A stretch of DNA of 52,980 nt from Paludibacterium sp. (GTDB taxonomy: Bacteria > Pseudomonadota > Gammaproteobacteria > Burkholderiales > Chromobacteriaceae), in contig NZ_JAFAND010000081.1 in assembly GCF_019232825.1 (NCBI RefSeq), forward strand, positions 1 to 52,980, in the 5' to 3' direction. Every line of letters begins with the position of its first letter. The stretch's first letter is position 1. The position numbers were made by a program, and so were the translations under genes. The notes below the pieces were generated by a model. It was given only the letters and a program-made list of their open reading frames with translations, made no database searches and had not been told where the DNA came from. Shown in pieces: positions 1 through 9,808 of the stretch.

Positions 1-394
1 GATGACGCTGCAACCGAAGAGCGAGCACCCGCACGGCCTGGACGACCACGAGTACGAGTCGATCTTCACCACCGACAAGCCGGTGGTGTTCGCCTTCCAC
101 GGCTACCCGTGGCTGATCCATCGCCTGACCTATCGCCGCCGCGGCCAAGAGAACATGCACGTGCGCGGCTACGTCGAGGAAGGCACCACCACCACGCCGT
201 TCGACATGGTGGTGATGAACCGGGTCGACCGCTATACGCTGGCCATGGACGTCATCGACCGGGTGGAAAAGCTGACCCGCACCGGCGCCCACGTGCGCCA
301 GGCGTTCGAGGACAAGCTGATCGAACACAAGTCGTACATCCATACCCATGGCGACGACATGCCGGAGATCAAGAACTGGGCGTGGCCGTACTGA
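1..394 (+). CDS. xfp: Phosphoketolase (xylulose-5-P/fructose-6-P), C-terminal end, partial
   Basis: The 3' end of a gene that starts before the window; the reading frame is open from base 1 and stops with TGA at 392-394. About 130 residues are visible. They carry the conserved C-terminal sequence of thiamine-diphosphate phosphoketolases: the block starting [13 protein letters not shown] (its Met is internal, not a start), the [11 protein letters not shown] block, the [15 protein letters not shown] block, and the ending with ICAHG/DMPEI-type residues (here [12 protein letters not shown]). The enzyme splits xylulose 5-phosphate or fructose 6-phosphate with phosphate to acetyl phosphate plus an aldose phosphate. 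A strong terminator follows 27 bases after the stop, so this is the last gene of its transcript. Whether it prefers one or both substrates cannot be told from this end. Confidence 0.93.
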   Translation, partial: MTLQPKSEHPHGLDDHEYESIFTTDKPVVFAFHGYPWLIHRLTYRRRGQENMHVRGYVEEGTTTTPFDMVVMNRVDRYTLAMDVIDRVEKLTRTGAHVRQAFEDKLIEHKSYIHTHGDDMPEIKNWAWPY

Positions 395-420
395 GCGGCA
401 AGCAATCGCAGGTAAACGAA

Positions 421-446
421 CGGCAACCCGAGGGTTGCCGTTTTTT
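421..446 (+). terminator. Rho-independent terminator after the phosphoketolase gene
   Basis: A 9-bp perfect stem (CGGCAACCC, loop GA, GGGTTGCCG) at 421-440 is followed directly by six T residues. The same stem recurs at 1051-1070. Confidence 0.9.
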
Positions 447-540
447 ACATCAGGATCGCCAATCCTAGCTATGCGAACATGGTGGAATACCCCAACCGCG
501 CAAGTTGGACGATCATGGTGCGCGCCCTTAGGCTGACGAT

Positions 541-670
541 TCCTTTGAATCTACACAGTGACGTCCCCGGGCCAAGCACAGCTTGGCCGCGCGGCTGTTT
601 TCACCGGGGGCTGCGAGGAATCCGCAAGGCCCTCGGACGCTTTTTCTCGTCACTGTGTAGAGCGTAAGGA
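541..670 (+). ncRNA. Candidate structured RNA / leader with a long closing stem
   Basis: CTACACAGTGACG at 551-563 is the exact reverse complement of CGTCACTGTGTAG at 648-660. The stem extends outward after a small internal loop, TCCTT (541-545) with AAGGA (666-670). Inside it lie CCCCGG/CCGGGG (565-570 with 604-609), a 7-bp hairpin GCCAAGC-ACA-GCTTGGC (571-587), and a possible third helix at 615-634. This could be a multi-helix RNA leader of the gene that starts at 722, or a small palindromic mobile repeat. A further 6-bp hairpin (677-694) follows before the ribosome binding site. I do not recognise it as a known riboswitch, 6S RNA or 4.5S RNA. Confidence 0.4.
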
Positions 671-721
671 CAGCCCCCGCCCCTGCTTGGGCGGAAATCT
701 CGATCTTGTTAGGAGATTCAG

Positions 722-1030
722 ATGGCTTCCGAGCTCTACACCCTCCCGCTTGCCACCGTCCGTGCCCGTTTCGCACGCATGCGCCAATACAGTCCGGAGT
801 TGCTGTTCGCCAGCGGCATCGACGAACTATTGCCGCTACTCGACCACTTGACCGACACCTTGCCGCCGCTGACGCGAGAATTGATGCGCGCCGAACGCAG
901 TTTGCGGCTGATCCAGGCGCGGCTCAACAATCGCGGCGAGTCGCCGCCGGCCGCGCAGCTCTACGCCGAGTTGGACACGCCGCGTCTACGGGTGCAGGGC
1001 CAGACGGAGCGGCTGATCAGCCTGCTGTAA
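722..1030 (+). CDS. Hypothetical protein, 102 aa, helical
   Basis: A short intact gene with a good ribosome binding site (AGGAG, six bases before the ATG) and its own terminator just downstream. The protein is predicted to be mostly alpha-helical and soluble: no signal peptide, no membrane segment, no cysteines, and runs of Leu/Arg-rich amphipathic sequence (for example LLPLLDHLTDTLPPLTREL near residues 36-54). I do not recognise the family. Size and composition vaguely recall phasin-like or small helical bundle proteins, but no motif supports that. It sits alone between two terminators with nearly identical stems, so it is probably monocistronic and read from a promoter within or before the inverted-repeat leader at 541-670. 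Confidence 0.7.
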   Translation: MASELYTLPLATVRARFARMRQYSPELLFASGIDELLPLLDHLTDTLPPLTRELMRAERSLRLIQARLNNRGESPPAAQLYAELDTPRLRVQGQTERLISLL

Positions 1031-1050
1031 CCGCCACGCGCAAAGCAAAA

Positions 1051-1073
1051 CGGCAACCCGCGGGTTGCCGTTT
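1051..1073 (+). terminator. Rho-independent terminator after the 102-aa gene
   Basis: The stem CGGCAACCC/GGGTTGCCG (1051-1059 with 1062-1070) is preceded by AAAA and followed by TTT, so it could act on both strands. The arms are identical to those of the terminator at 421-440. Confidence 0.75.
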
Positions 1074-1077
1074 CTGA

Positions 1078-1211
1078 TCGTTGATAAAGTCTTTGGGGAA
1101 GGTTCGTCGTTGTCGCTTAAACGGCTTGCCGAATTCGCCGCCGCTCTTGCAAGGGAGAAGGTGTTGCCCGTGGCCGACGCCTTGCGGCAGCTCGAAGGAG
1201 GACACGGGTAA
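1078..1211 (+). pseudogene. Possible C-terminal gene fragment, plus strand
   Basis: A frame ending with TAA at 1209-1211 translates to a protein-like stretch: about 20 residues around LSLKRLAEFAAALAREKVLP followed by VADALRQLEGGHG and a stop. The helical, charged pattern looks more like real protein than the other frames here, but there is no start codon with a ribosome binding site and the frame runs back into the preceding terminator. I read it as the tail of a gene whose front has been lost. The family is not recognised. Confidence 0.3.
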
Positions 1212-1320
1212 CGCCTTCTCCCCGCTACGGAGGCCTGCTCCGATGCTCGGGCGACAGTCATACGGTCAGGTTCATCAACAGTGTTTCCAGACCATCAATG
1301 ATAGGAAAAGCCTTTCATCC

Positions 1321-1500
1321 TTATCGATGGCACGAAGGTGGTTCAATATCAGCGCCGGCCTCCAATATCCGCAGCCAGTTATCCGTTTCTTCAAGCGTCA
1401 GATGTAAACCCGTGAACAGATAATCTTGCCAAGCTCTCTGCACATCGCCCCATACGCACGACTTGCTTTGTGCGCCCCCTCGTTCGAACATAGCAGCCAT
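1321..1500 (-). pseudogene. Fragment of a small regulator-like protein, minus strand
   Basis: Minus-strand frame from ATG at 1498-1500 to TAA at 1321-1323, 59 aa. It contains WGDVQRAWQDYLFTGLHLT, then LEETDNWLRILEAGADIEPP and SCHR. The pattern of an aromatic 'W..V..AW..Y..TG.H', 'E.D.WL..LEAG' and a terminal 'PP.CH' resembles the C-terminal part of small CopG/antitoxin-like regulators; that is a weak recollection of a family pattern. The same frame continues upstream as FLEWWST before a TAG near 1540, so the ATG is probably internal and the N-terminus missing. Local GC is lower than in the flanking genes, consistent with acquired and decaying DNA. No toxin gene is visible next to it. Confidence 0.35.
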
Positions 1501-1569
1501 AGTGCTCCACCACTCAAGGAAAACCGGCCGATTCTAGTCTGCCCCCTGTGGTAGTGCGAGGTAACGCGG

Positions 1570-3720
<2,151 letters not shown>

Positions 3721-3791
3721 GCGGTGAATACGGAAGGGGGAGAGGCATCGCGCCGGGGCCACGGCGCGAACGGGCGTTCAAGAAGAGACGG

Positions 3792-4112
3792 CTAGTTGGC
3801 CAGCTTAAGCACCAGCCCTGTGATCAGCGCCATTTGCAAGACGCCGACAGACACGACCCAACGGACCAACTCGGACTTCACTTCGGCCGCGGCCTTGTCG
3901 ACCTTGGCATCGATGGTTTTCAATTCGGCGCGCAAGCCAACCAGCTCGAGGCCGACATCGGCCTTGCCCGCATGGCGCTCGACCGAGCGCAGCGCCTCGG
4001 CGGCAATCACCTCGGCCAGCACAGCCGCCTGCACCCGCGCCTGCTCGGCCGGCATACCCGCTTGTTCAAGGCGGGCCACCACCTTTAGCGTATCGAAGGG
4101 AATCGACGTCAT
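3792..4112 (-). CDS. DUF1640 / CCDC90-like coiled-coil membrane protein
   Basis: A 106-aa protein of the DUF1640 type: N-terminal SIPFDTLKVVARLEQAGMP, a long amphipathic coiled-coil region (about residues 20-82, with repeated Ala/Glu/Lys), and one C-terminal membrane helix (about 84-104, VVSVGVLQMALITGLVLKL). The bacterial role is unknown; mitochondrial relatives include the CCDC90 group. I chose the ATG at 4110-4112 because GGAG sits seven bases before it; an ATG four codons upstream is possible. It follows the hydrolase gene by 28 bases on the same strand, so the two are probably co-transcribed with the acetyltransferase gene. Confidence 0.8.
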   Translation of the reverse strand: MTSIPFDTLKVVARLEQAGMPAEQARVQAAVLAEVIAAEALRSVERHAGKADVGLELVGLRAELKTIDAKVDKAAAEVKSELVRWVVSVGVLQMALITGLVLKLAN

Positions 4113-4140
4113 GCCCGTCTCCATGGTTGGCCTTGAGCCG

Positions 4141-5106
4141 TCAGTATGGCAGCAGCGGCGTCCTCGCCGCCAGGTCCGGCGGCACGGACAGCAAAGCGCC
4201 ATGCGCTTCCAGCCACTGGAGCAACTCTGCCATGTAGGCATCGCGGTTGGTTTCGTTATGCATTTCGTGGCGGCCGCCCCGATAGACACGAACGTCGACC
4301 ATCTCGAGTCCGGCGGCGCGATAACGTGCCGAGAGCTGGTTGAGACCGAAATAGCCTAGGCTGACGGGGTCTCGGCTGCCGGCAACGAGTAGCACCGGGC
4401 AATCGCGCGGCAGGTTGTTCGTCCGCCTCTCGGCGCGCTCCATGGCGGCGACGCCGCCAAACAGGTCTTGCCACAGCCCTGCGGTGGGAAAACCGGCGCA
4501 CAGCGGATCGGCCAGATAGCGGTCCACCTCGTCGGCATCGCGCGACAGCCAGTCTGCCGGCGTGCGTTTAGGCCAAAACGTCAGATTGAAGCCGCCGAAG
4601 ATCAGCCTGGCCAGGAATCGGCTCGGCACCTGATCGCCGACGACTTTACCCCAGCCTTGCGCAACACGGCGCATCACCCTTGCCAGCCCCCCTTGGCGGT
4701 AGCCCGTGGCGGAGAGCACGAGCGCAGCAAGCCCGGCGCCGTGCCGCAGGAAATAGCAACGTGCGACGAACGACCCCATGCTGTGGCCGAACAGTGTCAG
4801 CGGCAGTCCGGGATGGCGGTCGTTCAGATAGCAACGCACCGTATGGACGCGGTCGAGAACGCGCTGCCAGCCGTCGTGGGCCGCAAAGTAGCCAGGGATC
4901 TCGGCGAGCGGCCCATGGCCAGGGTGATCGAGCGCATAGACCACAAAGCCCGCCAATGCCAGCGCTCGCGCCATGCGGTCATAGCGTTGCCCATGTTCGG
5001 ATAGACCGTGAGAAATCAGCATGACCCCTCGCGGCGAGCCCGCCGGTTGCCAGCAGTAGAGGGGGATCGCGGCGCCGTCGGGCGCGGTAAGCGGTAAAAT
5101 ATCCAT
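4141..5106 (-). CDS. Alpha/beta hydrolase, lysophospholipase/monoacylglycerol lipase type
   Basis: A 321-aa protein of the serine aminopeptidase S33 / Hydrolase_4 fold. The nucleophile motif GHSMG puts the catalytic Ser at 109; the oxyanion loop SHGLSEHGQRY is at 32-42; Asp246 (VAGSRDPVS) and His280 (GGRHEMHNE) complete the triad. The sequence after His280, MHNETNRD, is typical of lysophospholipase-L2/monoglyceride-lipase-like enzymes. No signal peptide, so it is cytoplasmic. The start at 5106 has a strong GGGAGG site; the in-frame ATG six codons upstream lacks one. It lies 30 bases after the acetyltransferase gene. The exact substrate is not determined by sequence. Confidence 0.9.
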   Translation of the reverse strand: MDILPLTAPDGAAIPLYCWQPAGSPRGVMLISHGLSEHGQRYDRMARALALAGFVVYALDHPGHGPLAEIPGYFAAHDGWQRVLDRVHTVRCYLNDRHPGLPLTLFGHSMGSFVARCYFLRHGAGLAALVLSATGYRQGGLARVMRRVAQGWGKVVGDQVPSRFLARLIFGGFNLTFWPKRTPADWLSRDADEVDRYLADPLCAGFPTAGLWQDLFGGVAAMERAERRTNNLPRDCPVLLVAGSRDPVSLGYFGLNQLSARYRAAGLEMVDVRVYRGGRHEMHNETNRDAYMAELLQWLEAHGALLSVPPDLAARTPLLPY

Positions 5107-5136
5107 GAACCTCCCGGCCTGCACGTTGCGCTGGCG

Positions 5137-5721
5137 CTAAAGCATGTTGGCGTCGTTGAAATGCGGATTGGTCAACGACGTCATGACGTGGTCACGCCAT
5201 GCGCCGTTGAGAAACAGGTATTGATCGGCACGGCCCTCGATAACGAAGCCCAACCGCGCCAACAACGCGGCACTACGTTGGTTGTCAGGCTGATAGTTGG
5301 CCTGGAGCCGGTGCAGCCTCAAGCCATCGAAGGCGAATGCCACCACGGCCCGCAACGCCTCGTACATCACGCCCTGCCCCTGATACGCTTTGTCCAAGCC
5401 GTACCCCAGCATCGCATACTGTCCGACGCCACGCTGAATCTGCGACAGGGTCGCGGTGCCGATCACCAGCTGCGGCACCTGCTTGTCGGTAAGCAAAAAA
5501 GCGGCGCCACGGCCCTCTTGCCAATCCAGCGCGCGCTGCTTGCCGCGGCCGATCCAAAACGGCAAGGTGAAGAACTGCGGGCCAGGGGTGGGATCCCAGG
5601 GCGCCAAGTGCGCGCGGTTGCGGAGTTGATAATCCAGCATCGCTTGAGCGTGGGCCGGGCTCACCGGCACCACACGCAAGCGTGGCGTTTCAAGCGTCGG
5701 TTGCGACTGCATCGTTGTCAT
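5137..5721 (-). CDS. GNAT acetyltransferase, RimJ/RimL-like
   Basis: A 194-aa GNAT protein of the RimJ/RimL N-acetyltransferase type. It opens with the family's TPRLRVVPVSPAHA segment. The acetyl-CoA-binding motif is LDKAYQGQGVMYEAL (about 109-123), with QxxG form QGQG. It is followed by LHRLQANYQPDNQRSAALLARLGF, the classic R-L-x-A-x-x-x-x-x-N-x-x-S-x-x-x-L-x-x-x-GF block, and ends with WRDHVM. RimJ acetylates ribosomal protein S5 in E. coli, and close relatives modify other N-termini or antibiotics, so the substrate stays open. It is the first gene of a probable three-gene unit with the hydrolase and DUF1640 genes and follows the purC terminator. Confidence 0.88.
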   Translation of the reverse strand: MTTMQSQPTLETPRLRVVPVSPAHAQAMLDYQLRNRAHLAPWDPTPGPQFFTLPFWIGRGKQRALDWQEGRGAAFLLTDKQVPQLVIGTATLSQIQRGVGQYAMLGYGLDKAYQGQGVMYEALRAVVAFAFDGLRLHRLQANYQPDNQRSAALLARLGFVIEGRADQYLFLNGAWRDHVMTSLTNPHFNDANML

Positions 5722-5726
5722 CCATG

Positions 5727-5756
5727 AAAAAGGCGCAATGCCCGCCGCATTGCGCC
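5727..5756 (-). terminator. Rho-independent terminator after purC
   Basis: On the minus strand the 9-bp stem GGCGCAATG/CATTGCGCC (7-base loop) is followed by TTTTT. It lies 20 bases after the purC stop and ends the purEKC transcript. Confidence 0.88.
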
Positions 5757-5777
5757 TCGATCGGATCGTCGTTCCGC

Positions 5778-6659
5778 TTAAGCCGTCAGACGGGTCAACG
5801 CCTCACGGTACTTGTCCGCGGTTTTCTGACGCACATCGAGCGGCACGGCGGGCGCCGGCGGGCGCTTGTTCCACCCGCTCGCCTCCAGCCAATCGCGCAC
5901 GAACTGCTTGTCGAAGCTGGGCGGATTGCTGCCGGGGCGATATTGATCGGCCGGCCAGAAACGGCTGGAATCCGGGGTCAACACCTCATCCATCAACGTC
6001 AGCGTGCCGTTCTGATCGAGTCCAAATTCGAATTTGGTATCGCATATGATGATCCCACGACTTAATGCATATTGGCTAGCCGCGCGATACAGCGCGATGG
6101 CCGTGGCGCGCACCCGCTCCGCCAAATCTGTGCCGATCAGCTCGGCGCATTGGGCAAAGCTGATGCTCTCATCATGATCGCCGACGGCGGCCTTGGTCGA
6201 CGGCGTGAAGATCGGCTCGGGCAATTGCTGCGCCTCCACGAGCCCGGCCGGCAGCGCGATACCGCTGACCTGGCCGGTCTTTTGGTAGTCTTTCCAGCCC
6301 GAACCGGCCAGATAGCCGCGCACGATGGCCTCGATCGGCACGGGCTTCAACCGCTTGACCACCACCGCGCGGCCTTCCACCTGGGGTAAATCCTCGGCGT
6401 CGACCACGTCCTCGACGCGATCGCCGGTGAAATGATTGGGCACCACGTCGGCGAGCTGCGCGAACCAGAAATTGGAAATCGCCGTCAGGATCTGCCCCTT
6501 GGCGGGAATCGGATCATCCAGGATGACGTCGAAAGCGGATAGGCGGTCGGTGGCCACCATCAGCATGCGCTGGTCGTCGATGGCGTACAGATCGCGGACC
6601 TTGCCGGAATAGATTTTCTGCAGACTTTTCAGATTGGTGGTGCTGATAACGCTCATCAC
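5778..6659 (-). CDS. purC: SAICAR synthase
   Basis: Phosphoribosylaminoimidazole-succinocarboxamide synthase joins aspartate to CAIR using ATP, in de novo purine synthesis. The protein is 293 aa, the longer form found in many betaproteobacteria (E. coli 237 aa). The ATP-binding start is [15 protein letters not shown], followed by [18 protein letters not shown] and the conserved [26 protein letters not shown]. Further on come CDTKFEFG and [13 protein letters not shown]. The start may be either of two adjacent ATG codons (6657-6659 or the next). It lies 29 bases after purK and is last in the purE-purK-purC operon, which a strong terminator closes. Confidence 0.97.
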   Translation of the reverse strand: MMSVISTTNLKSLQKIYSGKVRDLYAIDDQRMLMVATDRLSAFDVILDDPIPAKGQILTAISNFWFAQLADVVPNHFTGDRVEDVVDAEDLPQVEGRAVVVKRLKPVPIEAIVRGYLAGSGWKDYQKTGQVSGIALPAGLVEAQQLPEPIFTPSTKAAVGDHDESISFAQCAELIGTDLAERVRATAIALYRAASQYALSRGIIICDTKFEFGLDQNGTLTLMDEVLTPDSSRFWPADQYRPGSNPPSFDKQFVRDWLEASGWNKRPPAPAVPLDVRQKTADKYREALTRLTA

Positions 6660-6688
6660 TCGCTACCCTTGACTGGTAAATTCGGTTG

Positions 6689-7816
6689 CTACAGCGTGTC
6701 GTACAGCGCTTGCGCCTGGGCCAGGGCCTCGTCGGCGCTCACGTTCAACACGTTGAAGTGGCCCATCTTGCGCCCGGGGCGCGCCTCGGCCTTGCCGTAC
6801 AGATGCAGGTGCGCATTGGGCGCCTCCATGAGCACGTCCCAGTTCGGCGTGCCGTCCTGGGGCCACAGATCGCCCAGCAAATTGACCATCGCCACCGGCG
6901 AGAGCAAGTCGGGCTTGCCCGGCAGCAGACCGCATAGCGTGCGGACTTGTTGCTGGAACTGGTCGGTAACGCAGGCATCCAGCGTGTAGTGGCCGGAGTT
7001 GTGCGGCCGCGGCGCGATCTCGTTGACCACCAGCGAGTCGTCCTCCAGCACAAAAAACTCCACCGCCATCACGCCGACGTAGTCGAGCGCGTCAGCCAGG
7101 CGACGCGCCATGTCGCGCGCGCTGTCCGCCAGCGTTGGCGCGATACGCGCCGGCACCAGGCTGATGTCGAGAATGCCGTCTTTGTGGCTATTCTCGGCGA
7201 TTGGGAAGACGGCGGCCTGCGCTTGGCTCGTGCGCGCCACGATGGCCGACACCTCCAGCTTGAGCGCCAGCATTTTCTCCAGCACGCAGGCCTGCCCGCC
7301 AAGATCCGCGAATGCGGCGCGCGCCTCCTCGGCCGTGCGTACCCGCGCCTGCCCCTTGCCGTCGTAGCCGAGACGCGCGGTTTTCAAGATGCCCGGCAAA
7401 TAAGGGGATAAGTCTGCCGCCAAATCCGAGGCGGCGGTGACCGCCAGCCATGCGGCGGTGGGCAGCCCCGCCTGGTTGATCCAGCGCTTTTCCGTCAGCC
7501 GATCCTGGGCGATCGCCACGCAGTCCCCAGAAGGCGCCACGCGCGTCAGTCTTGCCAGATGCCGCATCGATTCGGCATCCACGTTTTCGAATTCGGTGGT
7601 GATGGCGGCGCAGGTCTGGCCCATGCGCGTCAGCGCGTCGGCATCGTCGAACGGCGCACACAGATGGACATCCGCAAACGCAGCGGCCGGCGCCAAGGGG
7701 TCGGGGTCAAGCACGGTCACGCGATAGCCCATGGTGCGGGCGGCGGCGGCGAACATGCGGCCGAGTTGGCCGCCTCCCAGTATTCCCAGCATCGACGGCG
7801 GAAGAATCGCTTTCAT
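6689..7816 (-). CDS. purK: N5-carboxyaminoimidazole ribonucleotide synthase
   Basis: PurK is an ATP-grasp enzyme that makes N5-CAIR from AIR, bicarbonate and ATP. The 375-aa product begins with MLGILGGGQLGRMFAAAARTMGYRV. ATP-grasp features are present: LKTARLGYDGKGQARV (the glycine-rich loop), FVLEDDSLVVNEIAPRPHNSGHYTLDAC near the C-terminal third, and the substrate-contact segment LGDLW. It starts three bases after the purE stop, so translation is probably coupled. PurE and PurK act in sequence (PurK makes N5-CAIR, PurE rearranges it), which explains the pairing. Confidence 0.97.
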   Translation of the reverse strand: MKAILPPSMLGILGGGQLGRMFAAAARTMGYRVTVLDPDPLAPAAAFADVHLCAPFDDADALTRMGQTCAAITTEFENVDAESMRHLARLTRVAPSGDCVAIAQDRLTEKRWINQAGLPTAAWLAVTAASDLAADLSPYLPGILKTARLGYDGKGQARVRTAEEARAAFADLGGQACVLEKMLALKLEVSAIVARTSQAQAAVFPIAENSHKDGILDISLVPARIAPTLADSARDMARRLADALDYVGVMAVEFFVLEDDSLVVNEIAPRPHNSGHYTLDACVTDQFQQQVRTLCGLLPGKPDLLSPVAMVNLLGDLWPQDGTPNWDVLMEAPNAHLHLYGKAEARPGRKMGHFNVLNVSADEALAQAQALYDTL

Positions 7817-7819
7817 TGC

Positions 7820-8308
7820 TTATTCCACCTTGGGCAACGTCATCGCCAACACGGTGTCGCGTTGACGGGCGCGAAACACGGCAAGCTCGGCCAAAAACGC
7901 GGGATGATCCGCCGCCAGCATGGCGATGGCGAACAACGCGGCATTGGCCGCACCCGCCTCGCCGATGGCGAACGTCGCCACCGGCACGCCCTTGGGCATT
8001 TGCACGATGGACAGCAACGAGTCTTCGCCGCGCAGGTATTTGGACGGCACCGGCACGCCGAGCACCGGCACCGTGGTCTTGGCGGCCAGCATGCCCGGCA
8101 GGTGGGCCGCGCCGCCGGCACCGGCGATAATCGCGCGCAGGCCACGCGGTCCCGCGGTTTCGGCATACTCGAACAGCAGATCCGGCGTGCGGTGCGCCGA
8201 CACCACGCGCGTCTCGTAGCGGACACCGAAGTCATGCAGCACTTGCGCCGCATGTTGCATGATATCCCAATCACTGTTGCTGCCCATCACGATGCCGACT
8301 TCAATCAT
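7820..8308 (-). CDS. purE: N5-CAIR mutase (class I PurE)
   Basis: PurE converts N5-CAIR to CAIR. The 162-aa protein shows the class I signature: [17 protein letters not shown] at the N-terminus, [14 protein letters not shown] with the catalytic His of the SAHR motif, and the glycine-rich [30 protein letters not shown]. It is first in the purE-purK-purC operon. The 90 bases between it and the cpoB terminator should hold the promoter; I could not recognise a convincing PurR operator there. Confidence 0.97.
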   Translation of the reverse strand: MIEVGIVMGSNSDWDIMQHAAQVLHDFGVRYETRVVSAHRTPDLLFEYAETAGPRGLRAIIAGAGGAAHLPGMLAAKTTVPVLGVPVPSKYLRGEDSLLSIVQMPKGVPVATFAIGEAGAANAALFAIAMLAADHPAFLAELAVFRARQRDTVLAMTLPKVE

Positions 8309-8397
8309 GTGTTTTCGCTGCTCGTTGCGTGGAAAAACAGGATTTTACCCGAGGAAGGCACAGGCCCGGCGAGTGTCTTTATCTGGAACGAATAAAA

Positions 8398-8424
8398 CGG
8401 CGGGGCCGGCAGTCTCGGCCCCGC
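8398..8424 (-). terminator. Rho-independent terminator after cpoB
   Basis: On the minus strand, a 9-bp GC-rich stem (GCGGGGCCG/CGGCCCCGC, at 8400-8424) is followed by GCCGTTTTATT. It lies just after the cpoB stop and ends the tol-pal transcript. Confidence 0.85.
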
Positions 8425-8430
8425 GTCCCA

Positions 8431-9180
8431 CTAGAGCTTTTTAAGCATCAATTTGGCTTTGGCGGCGGCGGCGCTCTTCGGATACAACTTGATCAGTCGT
8501 TTGAGCGTGACCTTGGCCTCGTCGTTCTGCGACAGCTCGATCTGACAGCTGGCGATATTGCGCAACGCGTCCGGCGCCTTGGGGTGATTCGGATACTGAT
8601 CGGCGAACTGGCGATGAATGGCGATCGCCGCGTCGTATTGCTTGAGCGCCGTATGCGCCACACCTTGCCAGAACAAGGCGTCGGCGGCCTGCGGATCCTT
8701 GGGGTTTTGTTTGACGTATTGATCGAGCGCGGTGATCGCCGCGGCAAAATCGCGCTGACGCAGCAAATTGAGCGCGCGATCGAAATCGGGCACGGCCTGC
8801 GCGCTGCCGCTGGCCGCCGGGCTGCTGGCCGCTGGCGCGCTGCTGGCCGTCGGCGCGTTGCCTGGCCCGCCTTCCAGCTTGGCCAAGCGCGCGTCCAGAT
8901 CGGCGTACAAGTCGTTCTGCCGCTTCTGCGCGCTCTGCAGATTGTAGTTCAGCACCTCGACCTCGCCCGAAAGCTTATCCACTTTGGCGCGCAATTCATC
9001 GAGCTGGCTCACCATGTCCAGCAGCTTGTCGTTGGACAGTTTCGTCTCGATCTGCGTCAGACGCGCGCTCGCCTGCTGGTTGACCTGATCGATCTGCTGC
9101 CGTGTGTTTTCCAGATCGGCATTGGTGGCACAACCGGACACCAGCGCAAGAAGGGCACAGCCCATGGCAAGGCGTTTCAT
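8431..9180 (-). CDS. cpoB: Tol-Pal cell division coordinator CpoB (YbgF), lipoprotein form
   Basis: CpoB links the Tol-Pal complex with peptidoglycan synthesis at the division septum. The 249-aa protein has a signal sequence ending in LVSGC, a lipobox with Cys17, so here it is predicted to be a lipoprotein; E. coli CpoB is a soluble periplasmic protein. Residues about 22-110 are a coiled coil (trimerisation region) rich in Q/L/E heptads. A Ser/Ala/Pro linker follows, then three TPR-like repeats at about 133-245 (FDRALNLLRQRDFAAAI, ALFWQGVAHTALKQYDAAI, PDALRNIASCQIELSQNDEA). It is the last gene of the tol-pal cluster, 79 bases after pal, and is closed by a terminator. Confidence 0.93.
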   Translation of the reverse strand: MKRLAMGCALLALVSGCATNADLENTRQQIDQVNQQASARLTQIETKLSNDKLLDMVSQLDELRAKVDKLSGEVEVLNYNLQSAQKRQNDLYADLDARLAKLEGGPGNAPTASSAPAASSPAASGSAQAVPDFDRALNLLRQRDFAAAITALDQYVKQNPKDPQAADALFWQGVAHTALKQYDAAIAIHRQFADQYPNHPKAPDALRNIASCQIELSQNDEAKVTLKRLIKLYPKSAAAAKAKLMLKKL

Positions 9181-9259
9181 CGGGGGCTCCGTAAAAGGAA
9201 ACAGCCGGATATCTTAGCGATACCCGGCCGGACTGTCATGACCGGCTTACACCCCGGTC

Positions 9260-9787
9260 TTATTGGCCATCATAGACGATATCGGCGCGGCGGTTCTGCG
9301 CATAATCGGCATCGCTGGTACCGGTAGCCTTAGGCTTTTCCTTGCCGAAGCTGACGGCTTCCAGCTGTTTATCGGGCACGCCCAGCACTTCCATCGACTT
9401 CTTCACGCTCTCGGCACGACGCTGGCCCAGCGCCAGGTTGTATTCGCGGCTGCCGCGCGCGTCGGTGTTGCCTTGGATCGTGATCTTGTGACTGTTGCCG
9501 TTGCTTGACTTCAAGAAGTCCGCATGCGCGCCGACCAGGCTCTTGTACTCGTCCTTCACCACCGACGAATCGAAATCGAAGTACACGCTGCGTTGTGCCA
9601 GCGGGCTGTTCGGATCGTGCAAGGGATCGAGCGCCGTTTGGTTCTGCTCGCCCGAGGAGACCGGTGCCACGGAAGTCGCGGCCGGCTGGCTCGCCGCCGG
9701 CGCGGCGGCCTCAGGCGGCTTGGTGCTCGAACACGCCGCCAGCAAAGAGGCCGCGGCGGTACCAATAAGCAGTTGTTTCCAGTTCAT
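9260..9787 (-). CDS. pal: Peptidoglycan-associated lipoprotein Pal
   Basis: Pal anchors the outer membrane to peptidoglycan and binds TolB. The 175-aa precursor has a signal peptide with lipobox LLAAC (Cys19), an Ala/Pro/Thr-rich linker to about residue 60, and a C-terminal OmpA-like domain. Conserved features include VYFDFDSSVVKDEYKSLVGAHADFL, the peptidoglycan-binding block GNTDARGSREYNLALGQRRAESVKK, and VSFGKEKP. It starts 21 bases after the tolB stop, with a purine-rich ribosome binding site. Full length for the family. Confidence 0.97.
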   Translation of the reverse strand: MNWKQLLIGTAAASLLAACSSTKPPEAAAPAASQPAATSVAPVSSGEQNQTALDPLHDPNSPLAQRSVYFDFDSSVVKDEYKSLVGAHADFLKSSNGNSHKITIQGNTDARGSREYNLALGQRRAESVKKSMEVLGVPDKQLEAVSFGKEKPKATGTSDADYAQNRRADIVYDGQ

Positions 9788-9808
9788 GTTTACTCCCTCT
9801 CTAACGGA

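Noticed and set aside
551-660. MITE or miniature transposon
   Set aside because: The 13-bp ends look like terminal inverted repeats but no direct target-site duplication flanks them (AAT left, AGC right). Not excluded, only unsupported.
541-670. Interpretation as 6S RNA, 4.5S SRP RNA or a known riboswitch
   Set aside because: The conserved SRP loop (GGAAGCAGC type) and 6S bubble pattern are absent, and no riboswitch core motif was seen. Left as an unclassified candidate.
8309-8397. PurR operator upstream of purE
   Set aside because: An ACGCAACG...GCGAAAAC stretch recalls the PurR box but spacing and symmetry are wrong.
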